Source of the DNA: Photorhabdus laumondii subsp. laumondii
GTDB lineage: Bacteria; Pseudomonadota; Gammaproteobacteria; Enterobacterales; Enterobacteriaceae
Direction: 5' to 3'
Assembly (NCBI RefSeq): GCF_003343245.1
Contig: NZ_CP024901.1
Location: 2,542,001 to 2,606,000 of the forward strand
Length of the DNA stretch: 64,000 nt
The translations under genes were made by a program, and so were the position numbers. The notes beneath the pieces are model-generated. The model was given only the letters and a program-made list of their open reading frames with translations. It did not search any database and was not told the origin of the DNA. Positions 48,337 to 57,005 of the stretch are shown one piece after another (the stretch's first letter is position 1; each line of letters begins with the position of its first letter).

Positions 48337-49236
48337 TTATTTGTTGCCGTTGAGTAAAAAATCGATATGGAGCCGGTTAAATGTGTCCGGGTCTTCATAT
48401 TGAGGCCAGTGACCGCATTTTTCCATCACGACAAAACGGCTATTTTTGATAAGCCCGGCAAGACGCTGGCCTACTGAAACCGCAGCAGTCGGATCGTGTG
48501 TGGTCCATAGCACTAAGGTTTCAGCCTGGATCTTTGCCAGTTCATCTTTGGTCAAAAGGTTACGTAAACGGGTATCCATATCTTGCAGGCACATGATGTT
48601 TTCCATTGCGGACAACATACCCGGCTGACGATAAATGGCAAAACGGGTTTCAACCAAGTCTTCTGTCACCATTGCAGGATCTTCCATTAGGAATTCAAGA
48701 CGTTTGCGGGTAGCTTCCCGATCGGGGTTTTTCACTGCATTTAAGCTCAGTGTGCGCAGGCGTTCCATCACATTTGGATCAGCAATCATGCCACCGGCGG
48801 TGTTCAACACCAGACGGTGAATATATTGCGGATATTTTGCCGCAAACCGGGCTGCAACCCATCCGCCTAGCGACTCGCCAGAAAGGTGAATTTTCTTCAG
48901 ATTTAATGTTTCAATAAGATCCCGTAGGTGTTCCACATAATCGATAATCTCATAGGAACGGACAGGTTTATCCGTGAAGCCATGTCCCAGCATATCAATT
49001 GCCAGTACACGAAAATGGGCAGCATGGGGCAGTATGTTGCGCATATAAGCTTCTAAATGACCTGCAATACCATGCAAGAAAATCAGAGTAGGTCCGTTAC
49101 CCGCTTCAAGAACACGAGTTTTTATCCCTTTTACATTGAGATGATGTAGATGGATTTCACCGCTGGCAATGGCAGACCAAAGCGAACGTAATTCGGGCTG
49201 TATAAGTTTATGTTGAAGATTCGCTGATATTGACAT
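48337..49236 (-). CDS. mhpC: Meta-cleavage product C-C hydrolase (MhpC-like alpha/beta hydrolase)
   Basis: A 299-residue alpha/beta hydrolase. FLHGIAGHLEAYMRNI contains the oxyanion-hole region, LSGESLGGWVAARFA the nucleophile Ser elbow, LWTTHDPTAAV the acid and EKCGHWPQYEDP the catalytic His. MhpC cleaves the ring-opened product of 2,3-dihydroxyphenylpropionate to succinate or fumarate and 2-hydroxypentadienoate, the substrate of MhpD encoded next. The position between hcaR and mhpD supports the assignment, though the sequence alone allows related hydrolases. Confidence 0.88.
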   Translation of the reverse strand: MSISANLQHKLIQPELRSLWSAIASGEIHLHHLNVKGIKTRVLEAGNGPTLIFLHGIAGHLEAYMRNILPHAAHFRVLAIDMLGHGFTDKPVRSYEIIDYVEHLRDLIETLNLKKIHLSGESLGGWVAARFAAKYPQYIHRLVLNTAGGMIADPNVMERLRTLSLNAVKNPDREATRKRLEFLMEDPAMVTEDLVETRFAIYRQPGMLSAMENIMCLQDMDTRLRNLLTKDELAKIQAETLVLWTTHDPTAAVSVGQRLAGLIKNSRFVVMEKCGHWPQYEDPDTFNRLHIDFLLNGNK

Positions 49237-49352
49237 AATGATATCTTCCTTATTTATTTTAAATTAATACGTTATTAATATAACGACAGCGGGTAATATT
49301 CACTAATACTTAATATGTCTAGTCTGAAAGAAAAAAACGATGATGCTTATTT

Positions 49353-50237
49353 TTATTCTTGCAGATATTTATTTTCAACAACATCTATTAAGTGCAATAA
49401 TAATTCTGATGTGTTGTCTTTTCGCCATGCCATTATTAACTCTATTGTGGGAGAATATCCTGATAATGGCCGGCAAATAACGGCATCTGTCATGATGCTG
49501 GTAATATAGAAGGGTACTATTGCACACCCTAAATTTAGACTAACCATGTTTAAAATTAATAGCATATTATTAGCAGTTTGAATAATATTAGGTACGACAT
49601 TATGTTCAGTAAAATAATTTTCTATAATCTGTTGTAATACACCAGATTGTGTTGGATCAGGAGTAATAAAATTTTCTCCTTGTAGGTCGTTGACTGAAAT
49701 TTTCTCACAATATCTTAGCCTGTGATTAGCAGGCATCAGAACCACCAGCGGTTCATTAAGAATGACTTTAAAATCAATAGAATCACTCTTTATTGGCGGG
49801 CGCATGAAAGCGACATCAATGTCACCTTGTAATAATTTCTCTTCTTGTCCTGGATTAAATAAACTAATAAGTTCTACTTTTGCTCCAGGATGAGCCAAGC
49901 GAAATATTGGGATGACTTCAGGTAATACTTTAACTTCTGCTGATGGGACAAATCCGATAGTTAGCACAATTTGTTCTTGTGCCGCTCTGCGGGCCATTTT
50001 TTTTGCTTTCTCTGCATTTTCAAGAATAAGCCGGGCTTGTTGTAAAAAAACTTCTCCGGCTTTGGTTAGAGAGACTCTGCGTTTATTTCTCTCTAATAGT
50101 GTAGAACCAATATAATCTTCTAAATCTTTTATTTGTTGACTTAGCGAAGGCTGTGCAGTATGCAATTTTTTTGCGGCCTTAGTAAAGTTTAATTCTTCTG
50201 CCACCGCAATAAAATAGCGTAAGTGTCTTAATTCCAT
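49353..50237 (-). CDS. hcaR: LysR-type regulator HcaR
   Basis: A 294-residue LysR regulator, very similar to E. coli HcaR as remembered. The HTH is ELNFTKAAKKLHTAQPSLSQ (about 16-35); LTIGFVPSAEVKVLPEVIPI starts the effector-binding domain. In E. coli it activates the hca operon in response to phenylpropionate or cinnamate. It lies upstream of and divergent to hcaE, and in the same direction as mhpC-mhpD. Confidence 0.93.
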   Translation of the reverse strand: MELRHLRYFIAVAEELNFTKAAKKLHTAQPSLSQQIKDLEDYIGSTLLERNKRRVSLTKAGEVFLQQARLILENAEKAKKMARRAAQEQIVLTIGFVPSAEVKVLPEVIPIFRLAHPGAKVELISLFNPGQEEKLLQGDIDVAFMRPPIKSDSIDFKVILNEPLVVLMPANHRLRYCEKISVNDLQGENFITPDPTQSGVLQQIIENYFTEHNVVPNIIQTANNMLLILNMVSLNLGCAIVPFYITSIMTDAVICRPLSGYSPTIELIMAWRKDNTSELLLHLIDVVENKYLQE

Positions 50238-50298
50238 TGCTGTTTCCTCACATATCGAAAAAAAGTCTTAATTTAAACAAACAATGTATTTCACAAAA

Positions 50299-50314
50299 TA
50301 TTAATCTATTAATA
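50299..50314. promoter_or_regulatory. Candidate HcaR operator between hcaR and hcaE
   Basis: TATTAAT-CT-ATTAATA is a perfect interrupted palindrome in the 136-base divergent promoter region, 60 bases before hcaE, the type of site LysR regulators bind. Confidence 0.4.
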
Positions 50315-50373
50315 GCATTCATTTTGCATGTTGGCAAAAAGTCAACTTTTCTTTTACTTGAGGACTGAATAAT

Positions 50374-51735
50374 ATGACATTGAGCAAAGATTCAGATATT
50401 TACCGCCTGATTGATGCCCGAGCCGGTCGTGTAACTCCTCAGATTTATATCGATCCCGAGCTCTATCAATTAGAACTCGAAAGAATATTTGGCCGTTGTT
50501 GGCTGTTTCTAGCTCATCAGAGCCAAATTCCCAATCCGGGTGATTTTTTCAATACTTATATGGGAGAGGACAGTGTTGTTGTTGTCCGTCAGAAAAATGG
50601 TTCCGTTAAAGCTTTCCTAAATCAATGTCGCCATCGTTCCATGCGGGTTTGTTACGCAGATAGCGGTAATACCCGTGCTTTTACTTGCCCTTATCATGGT
50701 TGGTCATATGGTGTGGACGGTCGATTAATCGACGTTCCGTTGGAAGCGTGCGCTTATCCACATGGGCTTTGCAAAGAGCAATGGGGACTTCAGGAAGTGC
50801 CGTGTGTGGAAAATTATAAAGGATTGATTTTCGGTAACTGGGATACGACAGCCCCCTCCTTGATTGATTATCTCGGTGATATGGCTTGGTATCTTGATGG
50901 TGTGCTTGATCGCCGCGAAGGAGGGACCGAAGTGATTGGTGGTGTGCAAAAATGGCTCATCAATTGTAATTGGAAATTACCCGCTGAACAGTTTGCCGGT
51001 GATCAATACCATGCTTTATTCAGTCATGCCTCCGCCGTACAGGTTTTGAGCGTAAAGGATGGCGACGATAAAAAAGCATTAGGTGCTGATCAGACTTCAC
51101 GACCAGTTTGGGAAACGGCAAAAGATGCCGTGCAATTTGCTCAGAATGGTCACGGTTGTGGATTTTTCTTGACCGAAAAACCCGATGCCAACGTTTGGGT
51201 TGATGGTGCCGTTGCCCGTTACTACCGTGAAACCTATGCAGAGGCAGAGCAGAGGTTGGGAAAAGTCAGGGCACTGCGTCTTGCCGGTCACAACAATATT
51301 TTCCCGACACTTTCCTGGCTTAACGGTACTGCAACCATGCGGGTGTGGCATCCACGTGGACCTGATCAGGTGGAAGTTTGGGCGTTCTGCATCGCAGATA
51401 AAGCCGCTTCTCCGGAAGTAAAAGCCGCTTTTGAAAACAGTGCTACCCGTGCATTTGGTCCGGCAGGTTTTCTCGAACAGGATGATTCAGAAAATTGGGT
51501 GGAAATTCAGAAGGTACTTAGAGGTTACAAAGCCCGTAACAGCACCTTGTGCATGGAAATGAGATTGGGACAAGAAAGAGTGCGGGATGATGGAATTCCG
51601 GGTGTGACCAATTATGTTTTTTCCGAAACCGTTGCCCGTGGTATGTATCAGCGTTGGGCTGACTTACTCACCAGTGAAACCTGGGATGAGATAGAGGAAA
51701 AAAGCCGGGTTTATCAGCAGGAGTTGGTCAAATGA
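50374..51735 (+). CDS. hcaE: 3-phenylpropionate/cinnamate dioxygenase, large (alpha) subunit
   Basis: A 453-residue Rieske non-heme iron oxygenase alpha subunit. [11 protein letters not shown] and [11 protein letters not shown] bind the 2Fe-2S cluster (C-x-H-x17-C-x2-H). [20 protein letters not shown] holds the bridging Asp and two His of the mononuclear iron. With HcaF, HcaC and HcaD it adds O2 across the ring of phenylpropionate or cinnamate to give cis-dihydrodiols. First gene of the hca operon, overlapping hcaF by 4 bases. Confidence 0.96.
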   Translation: MTLSKDSDIYRLIDARAGRVTPQIYIDPELYQLELERIFGRCWLFLAHQSQIPNPGDFFNTYMGEDSVVVVRQKNGSVKAFLNQCRHRSMRVCYADSGNTRAFTCPYHGWSYGVDGRLIDVPLEACAYPHGLCKEQWGLQEVPCVENYKGLIFGNWDTTAPSLIDYLGDMAWYLDGVLDRREGGTEVIGGVQKWLINCNWKLPAEQFAGDQYHALFSHASAVQVLSVKDGDDKKALGADQTSRPVWETAKDAVQFAQNGHGCGFFLTEKPDANVWVDGAVARYYRETYAEAEQRLGKVRALRLAGHNNIFPTLSWLNGTATMRVWHPRGPDQVEVWAFCIADKAASPEVKAAFENSATRAFGPAGFLEQDDSENWVEIQKVLRGYKARNSTLCMEMRLGQERVRDDGIPGVTNYVFSETVARGMYQRWADLLTSETWDEIEEKSRVYQQELVK

Positions 51736-52274
51736 AAGAGTTAATTGTTAATCAGGAAAAAAGAGTATCGCCGGAACTGCACTATGAAATAAGCCAGTTC
51801 TTGTATTACGAAATTGCATTACTGGATGAGTGGAGATTTCGCGATTGGCTTGAGTTGTTATCAGAAGATCTCAGCTATACCATGCGTACCATTGTTAATG
51901 CCCAAACCCGCGATCGCCGTAAGAGTATCCAGCCGCCAACCACTTGGTTGTTCAATGACAATAAATTTCAGCTTGAACGCCGGATAGCTCGGTTGGAGAC
52001 CGGTATGGCATGGGCAGAGGAACCCCCATCCCGTACACGTCATCTACTGACAAACTTAGTGATTACTGAAACGGATTTGCCTGACCAATTTCATGTTCAG
52101 TCCAATTATTTGCTGTACCGTTCACAAAAAGAGCGAGATGAAGTTTTTTATGTTGGTAAGCGGCTAGATTGTGTTCGCCGTAATCCAAAAACGGATAGCT
52201 GGCTGATTTGCAAACGTGAAATTACCTTGGATCAGGCAGTCTTAACTTTCCATAACTTGAGTGTCTTATTCTGA
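51732..52274 (+). CDS. hcaF: 3-phenylpropionate/cinnamate dioxygenase, small (beta) subunit
   Basis: A 180-residue ring-hydroxylating dioxygenase beta subunit of the SnoaL/NTF2-like fold. [20 protein letters not shown] and [15 protein letters not shown] are typical of the family, as is [14 protein letters not shown]. It has a structural role in the hexameric oxygenase. It overlaps hcaE by 4 bases and hcaC by 1 base. Confidence 0.95.
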   Translation: MKELIVNQEKRVSPELHYEISQFLYYEIALLDEWRFRDWLELLSEDLSYTMRTIVNAQTRDRRKSIQPPTTWLFNDNKFQLERRIARLETGMAWAEEPPSRTRHLLTNLVITETDLPDQFHVQSNYLLYRSQKERDEVFYVGKRLDCVRRNPKTDSWLICKREITLDQAVLTFHNLSVLF

Positions 52275-52591
52275 TGAGTCAATTATTCGTATGTACTGTT
52301 GAAGAATTGCCCGACGGAGGAGCGCGTAAGGTTGAATACACACCGGATATTGCGTTGTTTCACTATGATGGCGAATTCTTTGCTGTTGATGACCGGTGCA
52401 GTCATGGTAATGCCTCTATATCCGAAGGGTATTTGGAAGACAATGCGACAGTTGAGTGTCCACTGCATACGGCCAGTTTTTGTCTTAGAACCGGGAAGGC
52501 ACTTTGCCTTCCTGCTACAGATCCATTGAAGACCTATCCTGTTGTTGTTAAAGACGGAAACATTTATATCACTGTATCGGAGGAGCAATAA
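52274..52591 (+). CDS. hcaC: Rieske ferredoxin subunit of the dioxygenase
   Basis: A 105-residue Rieske-type ferredoxin. [12 protein letters not shown] and [14 protein letters not shown] hold the Cys and His ligands (C-x-H and C-x2-H). It carries electrons from HcaD to HcaE. It is linked to hcaF by TGATG and to hcaB by TAATG, indicating coupled translation. Confidence 0.96.
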   Translation: MSQLFVCTVEELPDGGARKVEYTPDIALFHYDGEFFAVDDRCSHGNASISEGYLEDNATVECPLHTASFCLRTGKALCLPATDPLKTYPVVVKDGNIYITVSEEQ

Positions 52592-53433
52592 TGAGTTGGA
52601 TCAAAGATCAAGTCATTTTATTAACAGGCGGTGGCTCCGGTTTAGGTTTGGCTTTAATAGAGCGTTTTATTGCTGAAGGCGCCAAAGTGGGCGTTTTGGA
52701 GTTATCGGCAGAAAAAGCGACAGCTTTGGCACACTGTTTTGGTAACGATATCTGTGTTATTCACGGTGATGTTGTCTCTTTTGAGGACAATGAGCGAGCA
52801 GTGGCTGAAACTGTTCGGTGTTTTGGCAAACTAGACTGCTTTGTTGGTAATGCCGGGATATGGGATCACAAAATTAGCCTGCTTGACGCCTCACCAGAGC
52901 AGATTGATAAAGGATTTGATGAGCTGATGGGGGTTAACCTGAAAGGGTATATTCTAGGGGCTAAAGCCGCGTTACCGGCGCTAACCGCATCAGAAGGCAG
53001 CATGATTTTTACGTTGTCAAACTCGTCATGGTTTTCTGGTGGTGGAGGGGTGTTGTATACCGCCAGCAAGCACGGTGCGGTCGGCATGATCCGCCAGTTA
53101 GCTTATGAATTAGCGCCAGTTATCAGGGTTAATGGTGTTGCGCCTTGTGGGATGCCAAGTGATCTTCGTGGGGCGGCTTCACTATCTCAGCAAGATAGAT
53201 GCATTACAGATAACCTGTCATTAGAAAGTCTCAGTGCAATTTTACCTTTGCAATTCATACCTCAGCCAAAAGATTTCACCGGTCCGTATGTCATGTTGGC
53301 TTCCCGTGCCAATAACCGCACTTTAACGGGGGTGATGATAACGGCTGATGCCGGATTAAGTATCCGTGGCATTCGCCAAACGACAGCGGGAGTGATGTCT
53401 CCGACCAAGAAGGAGAGTTCAGATGACCGTTAA
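52591..53433 (+). CDS. hcaB: cis-Dihydrodiol dehydrogenase (short-chain dehydrogenase)
   Basis: A 280-residue [20 protein letters not shown] is the NAD-binding loop; the catalytic Ser lies in [10 protein letters not shown] and the Tyr-x3-Lys in [11 protein letters not shown]. It oxidises the cis-dihydrodiols of phenylpropionate and cinnamate to catechols, producing NADH. It overlaps mhpB by 11 bases. Confidence 0.95.
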   Translation: MSWIKDQVILLTGGGSGLGLALIERFIAEGAKVGVLELSAEKATALAHCFGNDICVIHGDVVSFEDNERAVAETVRCFGKLDCFVGNAGIWDHKISLLDASPEQIDKGFDELMGVNLKGYILGAKAALPALTASEGSMIFTLSNSSWFSGGGGVLYTASKHGAVGMIRQLAYELAPVIRVNGVAPCGMPSDLRGAASLSQQDRCITDNLSLESLSAILPLQFIPQPKDFTGPYVMLASRANNRTLTGVMITADAGLSIRGIRQTTAGVMSPTKKESSDDR

Positions 53434-54376
53434 ATTGATTTGTACTTCACACACACCTTTGATGGGTTTTGGTTCTCCGCCTGAAGCGACGGAAAAGCAT
53501 GTTCGGCAGGTTTTTCAGCAATTGGCTGAACAGATAAAGGACTACGATCCACAATTGATAGTGATTTTCGCTCCCGACCATTTTAATGGTTTTTTTTATG
53601 ATCTCATGCCGGCATTTTGCGTTGGAGTAAGAGCGAATGCAGTGGGGGATTGGGATATTGGTAAAGGCCCACTCAATGTTCCTGAAAACACCGCGAAGGA
53701 TTTAATTTCTGCCTTATATGATTCAGGGATTGATGTGGCTCACTCCTGGCGTATGCAGGTCGATCATGGCTTTACTCAGCCATTGATGCTGCTTTGCCAG
53801 AATTTACAGCGTTATCCAACTATCCCAATATTTATTAACTGTGCAGCTAAACCATTGCCGACCTGCCGTCGTGCTGTTGAGTTAGGTCGTGCAGTGGGTC
53901 AATTCCTATTCACAACAGATCAGCGGGTATTGCTGTTAGGCTCTGGTGGCTTATCACATGATCCCCCGATACCACAAATGGGACAGGTTCCGCCGGAAGT
54001 TGAAGAAGGGTTGATTGCCGGGAGAAATCCGACAAAAGAAGCGCGTCAAAAACGGCAAATCCGGGTAATTGAGGTTGGAAAATCGTTGGCTCGTGGCGAG
54101 AATATCGTTGCTCCGTTGAATCCACAGTGGGATGACGAGTTATTGCGTATTTTTTGTAGTGGCGATATTCGGCGTCTTGCTTCGTTAACCGAGGGTGGAA
54201 TCGCCATTCAGGGCGGGAAAGGTGGACAGGAAATTCGCTGTTGGATCGCGGCTTTTGCGGCGCTTTCTGTTTATGGCGAATATAAAGCGCAACGGCATTA
54301 TTACCAACCTATTAAGGAGTGGCTGGCAGGGATGGCAATGGTCAGTGCTCAACCTGTCACTCAGATAGGAGCATAA
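53423..54376 (+). CDS. mhpB: 2,3-Dihydroxyphenylpropionate 1,2-dioxygenase (extradiol, LigB type)
   Basis: A 317-residue class III extradiol dioxygenase. [15 protein letters not shown] has the first Fe-binding His region, [19 protein letters not shown] the second, and [12 protein letters not shown] a conserved active-site His. It opens the catechol ring made by HcaB. In E. coli mhpB belongs to a separate mhp operon; here it is embedded in the hca operon between hcaB and hcaD, joining both stages. Confidence 0.95.
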   Translation: MTVKLICTSHTPLMGFGSPPEATEKHVRQVFQQLAEQIKDYDPQLIVIFAPDHFNGFFYDLMPAFCVGVRANAVGDWDIGKGPLNVPENTAKDLISALYDSGIDVAHSWRMQVDHGFTQPLMLLCQNLQRYPTIPIFINCAAKPLPTCRRAVELGRAVGQFLFTTDQRVLLLGSGGLSHDPPIPQMGQVPPEVEEGLIAGRNPTKEARQKRQIRVIEVGKSLARGENIVAPLNPQWDDELLRIFCSGDIRRLASLTEGGIAIQGGKGGQEIRCWIAAFAALSVYGEYKAQRHYYQPIKEWLAGMAMVSAQPVTQIGA

Positions 54377-54377
54377 T

Positions 54378-55562
54378 ATGCGGAATCAGACTTTTATTAT
54401 CGTTGGAGCAGGGCAAGCGGGAGCTATGGCTGCCGCAACCTTAAGGCAGCAGCAGTTTGATGGCGATATTATTTTAATTGGTAAGGAATATCATGCGCCT
54501 TACGAGCGGCCAATTTTATCAAAAGACTATTTAATCAACCCAGAGGAAGCGCCTAAATACCTGTTCTCCGAAGATTTTTATCTGGAAAAGCAGATAGATC
54601 TGCGCATAGGCCAGTTGGTTAGCCAGATTATGCCATCGAAACATTGTGTTGTTTTAGAAAATGGCGGCAAGCTCAGGTATGACAAACTCCTGCTCACTAT
54701 GGGGGCAAGAGCCAGACGATTTCCGCTGCTCGATCAGCTGGGTGAAAATATTTATACCTTGAGGACGCTGGATGATGCGCAACGTTTACGCCAGGCGGTG
54801 AAAAAAGACAAACGGATTTTGATTGTTGGTGGTGGTGTGATTGGCCTGGAACTGGCGGCAACCTCTTGTGAATTGGGGGCAAACGTGACGGTTATCGAAC
54901 AGGCAGATAACATCATGGGGCGTTGTGCTCCTCCATTATTGCAGGATTATCTTTTGAATCGTCATCAGGAAAAAGGGGTACAATTCTTCCTTGATACCAA
55001 CATTGTTTCCGCACAAAAACAAGGGAGTGAATTAGTGCTTATATTGAACACCGGTGAAAAGGTGATCGGAGATATTATTATTTATGGTATCGGCGCTGAA
55101 TTCAGGGATCAGCTTGCCGCTGATGCTGGTTTGGTGACTGATGGCGGTATCGTCATTGACAGCCGTTGCCAGACTTCTGAACCGGATATTTTTGCTGCCG
55201 GGGATGTTTGCCTTCAGAGAGAACCGCTGACAGGTGATCTACAGCGCCGTGAAACTTGGGAAAATGCTAACCGTCAGGCGACCATCGCCGCGCATGCCAT
55301 GATGGGGTTGGCCCCCCCGCAGCCAGGCGCGCCGTGGTTCTGGACTGATCAATGGGGCATTAACATCCAAATGGTTGGTAACATGCAGGCTGAAGAGTGG
55401 CATATTCAGGGTGATTTGCAATCAGATAAGGCCATTTTATTTGGTACAGAAAATGAAGTTTTAGTCGGTGCTGTCGCGATTAATCAGGGAAGAGAAATGC
55501 GTAATTTACGGAAATTACTTGCTAATCCTGCGCAGGTGGTGTCCGGCGTAGAGTGGGCGTGA
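54378..55562 (+). CDS. hcaD: Ferredoxin NAD+ reductase of the dioxygenase
   Basis: A 394-residue FAD-dependent reductase. IIVGAGQAGAMAAATLR binds FAD, LIVGGGVIGLELAATS binds NADH and IFAAGDVCLQ is the second FAD motif. It reduces HcaC. It is the last gene of the plus-strand hca operon and starts 1 base after mhpB stop. A hairpin follows closely. Confidence 0.96.
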   Translation: MRNQTFIIVGAGQAGAMAAATLRQQQFDGDIILIGKEYHAPYERPILSKDYLINPEEAPKYLFSEDFYLEKQIDLRIGQLVSQIMPSKHCVVLENGGKLRYDKLLLTMGARARRFPLLDQLGENIYTLRTLDDAQRLRQAVKKDKRILIVGGGVIGLELAATSCELGANVTVIEQADNIMGRCAPPLLQDYLLNRHQEKGVQFFLDTNIVSAQKQGSELVLILNTGEKVIGDIIIYGIGAEFRDQLAADAGLVTDGGIVIDSRCQTSEPDIFAAGDVCLQREPLTGDLQRRETWENANRQATIAAHAMMGLAPPQPGAPWFWTDQWGINIQMVGNMQAEEWHIQGDLQSDKAILFGTENEVLVGAVAINQGREMRNLRKLLANPAQVVSGVEWA

Positions 55563-55576
55563 CTTTGATAGCCTCT

Positions 55577-55646
55577 GAGAAAGATTACGGTTAAAAACCG
55601 TAATCTCAGATTGCTGACGAACCCCATTTAAAAAGTGGGGTTCTGT
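55577..55646. repeat. Two-hairpin repeat, left copy, after hcaD
   Basis: Contains GATTACGGTT-AAA-AACCGTAATC (10-bp stem) and AACCCCA/TGGGGTT. A related sequence in inverted orientation lies at 56914-56980. It may also terminate hcaD transcription. Confidence 0.75.
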
Positions 55647-55774
55647 TGATGTCAATCATATTGTTGTCGTGTGGGGGCTTTTAGTATATCGAGGTATCGA
55701 TTTTCCAGTACCTCTATTAGATCAAAGACCGGCCCCCGATGGTTAGCACTTTTGTCATTAATCCGATGGGGCTA

Positions 55775-55861
55775 TTAAGGCCCTACATGATGTTTACTGA
55801 CTTCATTTTCTAGCGCTTGATTCACGAAAGCATTAATCGTCACATCTTCTTCAAATGCTAC
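55775..55861 (-). pseudogene. C-terminal remnant of a ribbon-helix-helix/HicB-like antitoxin
   Basis: The minus strand encodes FEEDVTINAFVNQALENEVS followed by KHHVGP and a stop, which looks like the last RHH segment of a HicB or CopG-like protein. Upstream it is cut off where the GC-rich toxin gene begins (55868). Confidence 0.5.
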
Positions 55862-55867
55862 TCTTCC

Positions 55868-56185
55868 TCAGACTTTCCCACCAGAAACGCTCTCGCTTGA
55901 CTTGGCCGGGGGCCATTGCTGGGCCGCATGGAGCACGCGCAGCACAACTACCGTACCGCTTTCATCCTTGATGCGATAGACAATCACATAATTAGGCCGC
56001 ACGACGATTTCACGGGTACCGTGCACACGGCCGGGGCGGTACAGTTTAGGCCGCTGCGCAGCGAGTTCGATTTTAGCATCAAAGTCTGCGTCAAGCTCAA
56101 GCGCGGCGCTGGGGTTGTTTTGTGCGATGTAATCAAAGATACGTTCTCGATCTGCTTCCGCGATCTTTCGCCAAATGATTTTCAT
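55868..56185 (-). CDS. ParE/RelE-family toxin, foreign composition
   Basis: A 105-residue ParE-type toxin. IIWRKIAEADRERIFDYIAQ is the N-terminal motif and GTREIVVRPNYVIVYRIKDE the core strands, followed by VVVLRVLHAAQQWP, the usual ending with His. It is much more GC-rich than surrounding genes. It overlaps its antitoxin gene by 4 bases (ATGA). Probably a gyrase or ribosome poison held in check by the partner. Confidence 0.9.
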   Translation of the reverse strand: MKIIWRKIAEADRERIFDYIAQNNPSAALELDADFDAKIELAAQRPKLYRPGRVHGTREIVVRPNYVIVYRIKDESGTVVVLRVLHAAQQWPPAKSSESVSGGKV

Positions 56186-56637
56186 GCGCGACCCTGTACA
56201 ATGCGTTTACGCAAGGCTTCACGTTTGGCGGCAAATTTGGCCTTGACATCAGTGTGAGGGATACCCGGTCCGGGTTCATCTATGGCTTGCTGCACCTGCT
56301 CACGAAACCACGCATCATATGCAGCAGCCTCGTGGGTACGCTTGAGCGCTTCGGCACGATCTGGCCTGCGCGTTGAGGTATTGGGGGGAGCGGGGGCGTA
56401 GTTTGATGAATCCACGTCGAAGCGGGCAATGCCAATTTTTTTAAGGTAGGAAACCAGCGTTTCGAACTTGCGGAACAGCCGCACATTGCGGCTGCGCTGT
56501 GCGGCCAGTGGTCGCTCGTGCATTCCATAGCGCACCATCACGGCCCAGCCGCCTGGCTGGCCTACGATGTGCGCTCCTTTAACGGCTCCGGCCTCCACTA
56601 GATGTGAGAGGGTGCCGTGGTCAATAGTTTCAGCCAT
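56182..56637 (-). CDS. Antitoxin partner of the ParE-type toxin
   Basis: A 151-residue protein started at ATG 56637 (GAGGT ahead); another ATG lies 5 codons upstream. The C-terminal end EPGPGIPHTDVKAKFAAKRE is typical of ParD/StbD-like antitoxins that accompany ParE. The N-terminal half (GTLSHLVEAGAVKGAHIVGQ) is probably a DNA-binding or regulatory domain; it is longer than most ParD proteins and resembles plasmid-borne versions. GC-rich like the toxin gene. Confidence 0.8.
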   Translation of the reverse strand: MAETIDHGTLSHLVEAGAVKGAHIVGQPGGWAVMVRYGMHERPLAAQRSRNVRLFRKFETLVSYLKKIGIARFDVDSSNYAPAPPNTSTRRPDRAEALKRTHEAAAYDAWFREQVQQAIDEPGPGIPHTDVKAKFAAKREALRKRIVQGRA

Positions 56638-57005
56638 GTTGTCACCTCGCAATTTCTGAATATTTCACAATGTAGACTACTGTAATTTATAGAGCAAATT
56701 ATAGTAAATTGCAAAGCGATTTATTATTTATCACCCAATAACTGAACGGAAAACAGGCAGTTTTCCTTGCCACATAAATGCCCCACAGTTTTTTATGCTC
56801 TCGCCCATTTTCGCGGGTTGCAGAAAATGCAAATACAGTATCTAACCCCCTGACGGGCGATTGAATCGGGTCAATGAGGAAAATGGGTTGTATTAGGATT
56901 CATTATGAAAAGAACAGACCCCATTATTTTCAATGAGGTTTGTCAGCGGTCTGAGATTACGGTTAAAAACCGTAATCTTTATTTTAATCTTACAAACATC
57001 TCTTA
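56638..57005. other. Intergenic region upstream of the toxin-antitoxin module
   Basis: Contains the module's promoter region, a GGAAAAC/GTTTTCC hairpin at 56749-56766 and the right two-hairpin repeat at 56914-56980. No gene. Confidence 0.6.
56914..56980. repeat. Two-hairpin repeat, right copy (inverted relative to 55577-55646)
   Basis: ACAGACCCCATT, AATGAGGTTTGTCAGC, TCTGAGATTACGGTT and AACCGTAATCTTT each match the reverse complement of the left copy with few changes. Confidence 0.75.

Larger units (their letters stand above)
55563..55867. other. Intergenic region after hcaD
   Basis: Holds the left two-hairpin repeat and a fragment of an antitoxin-like gene (55775-55861). Otherwise nothing recognised. 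Confidence 0.6.
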
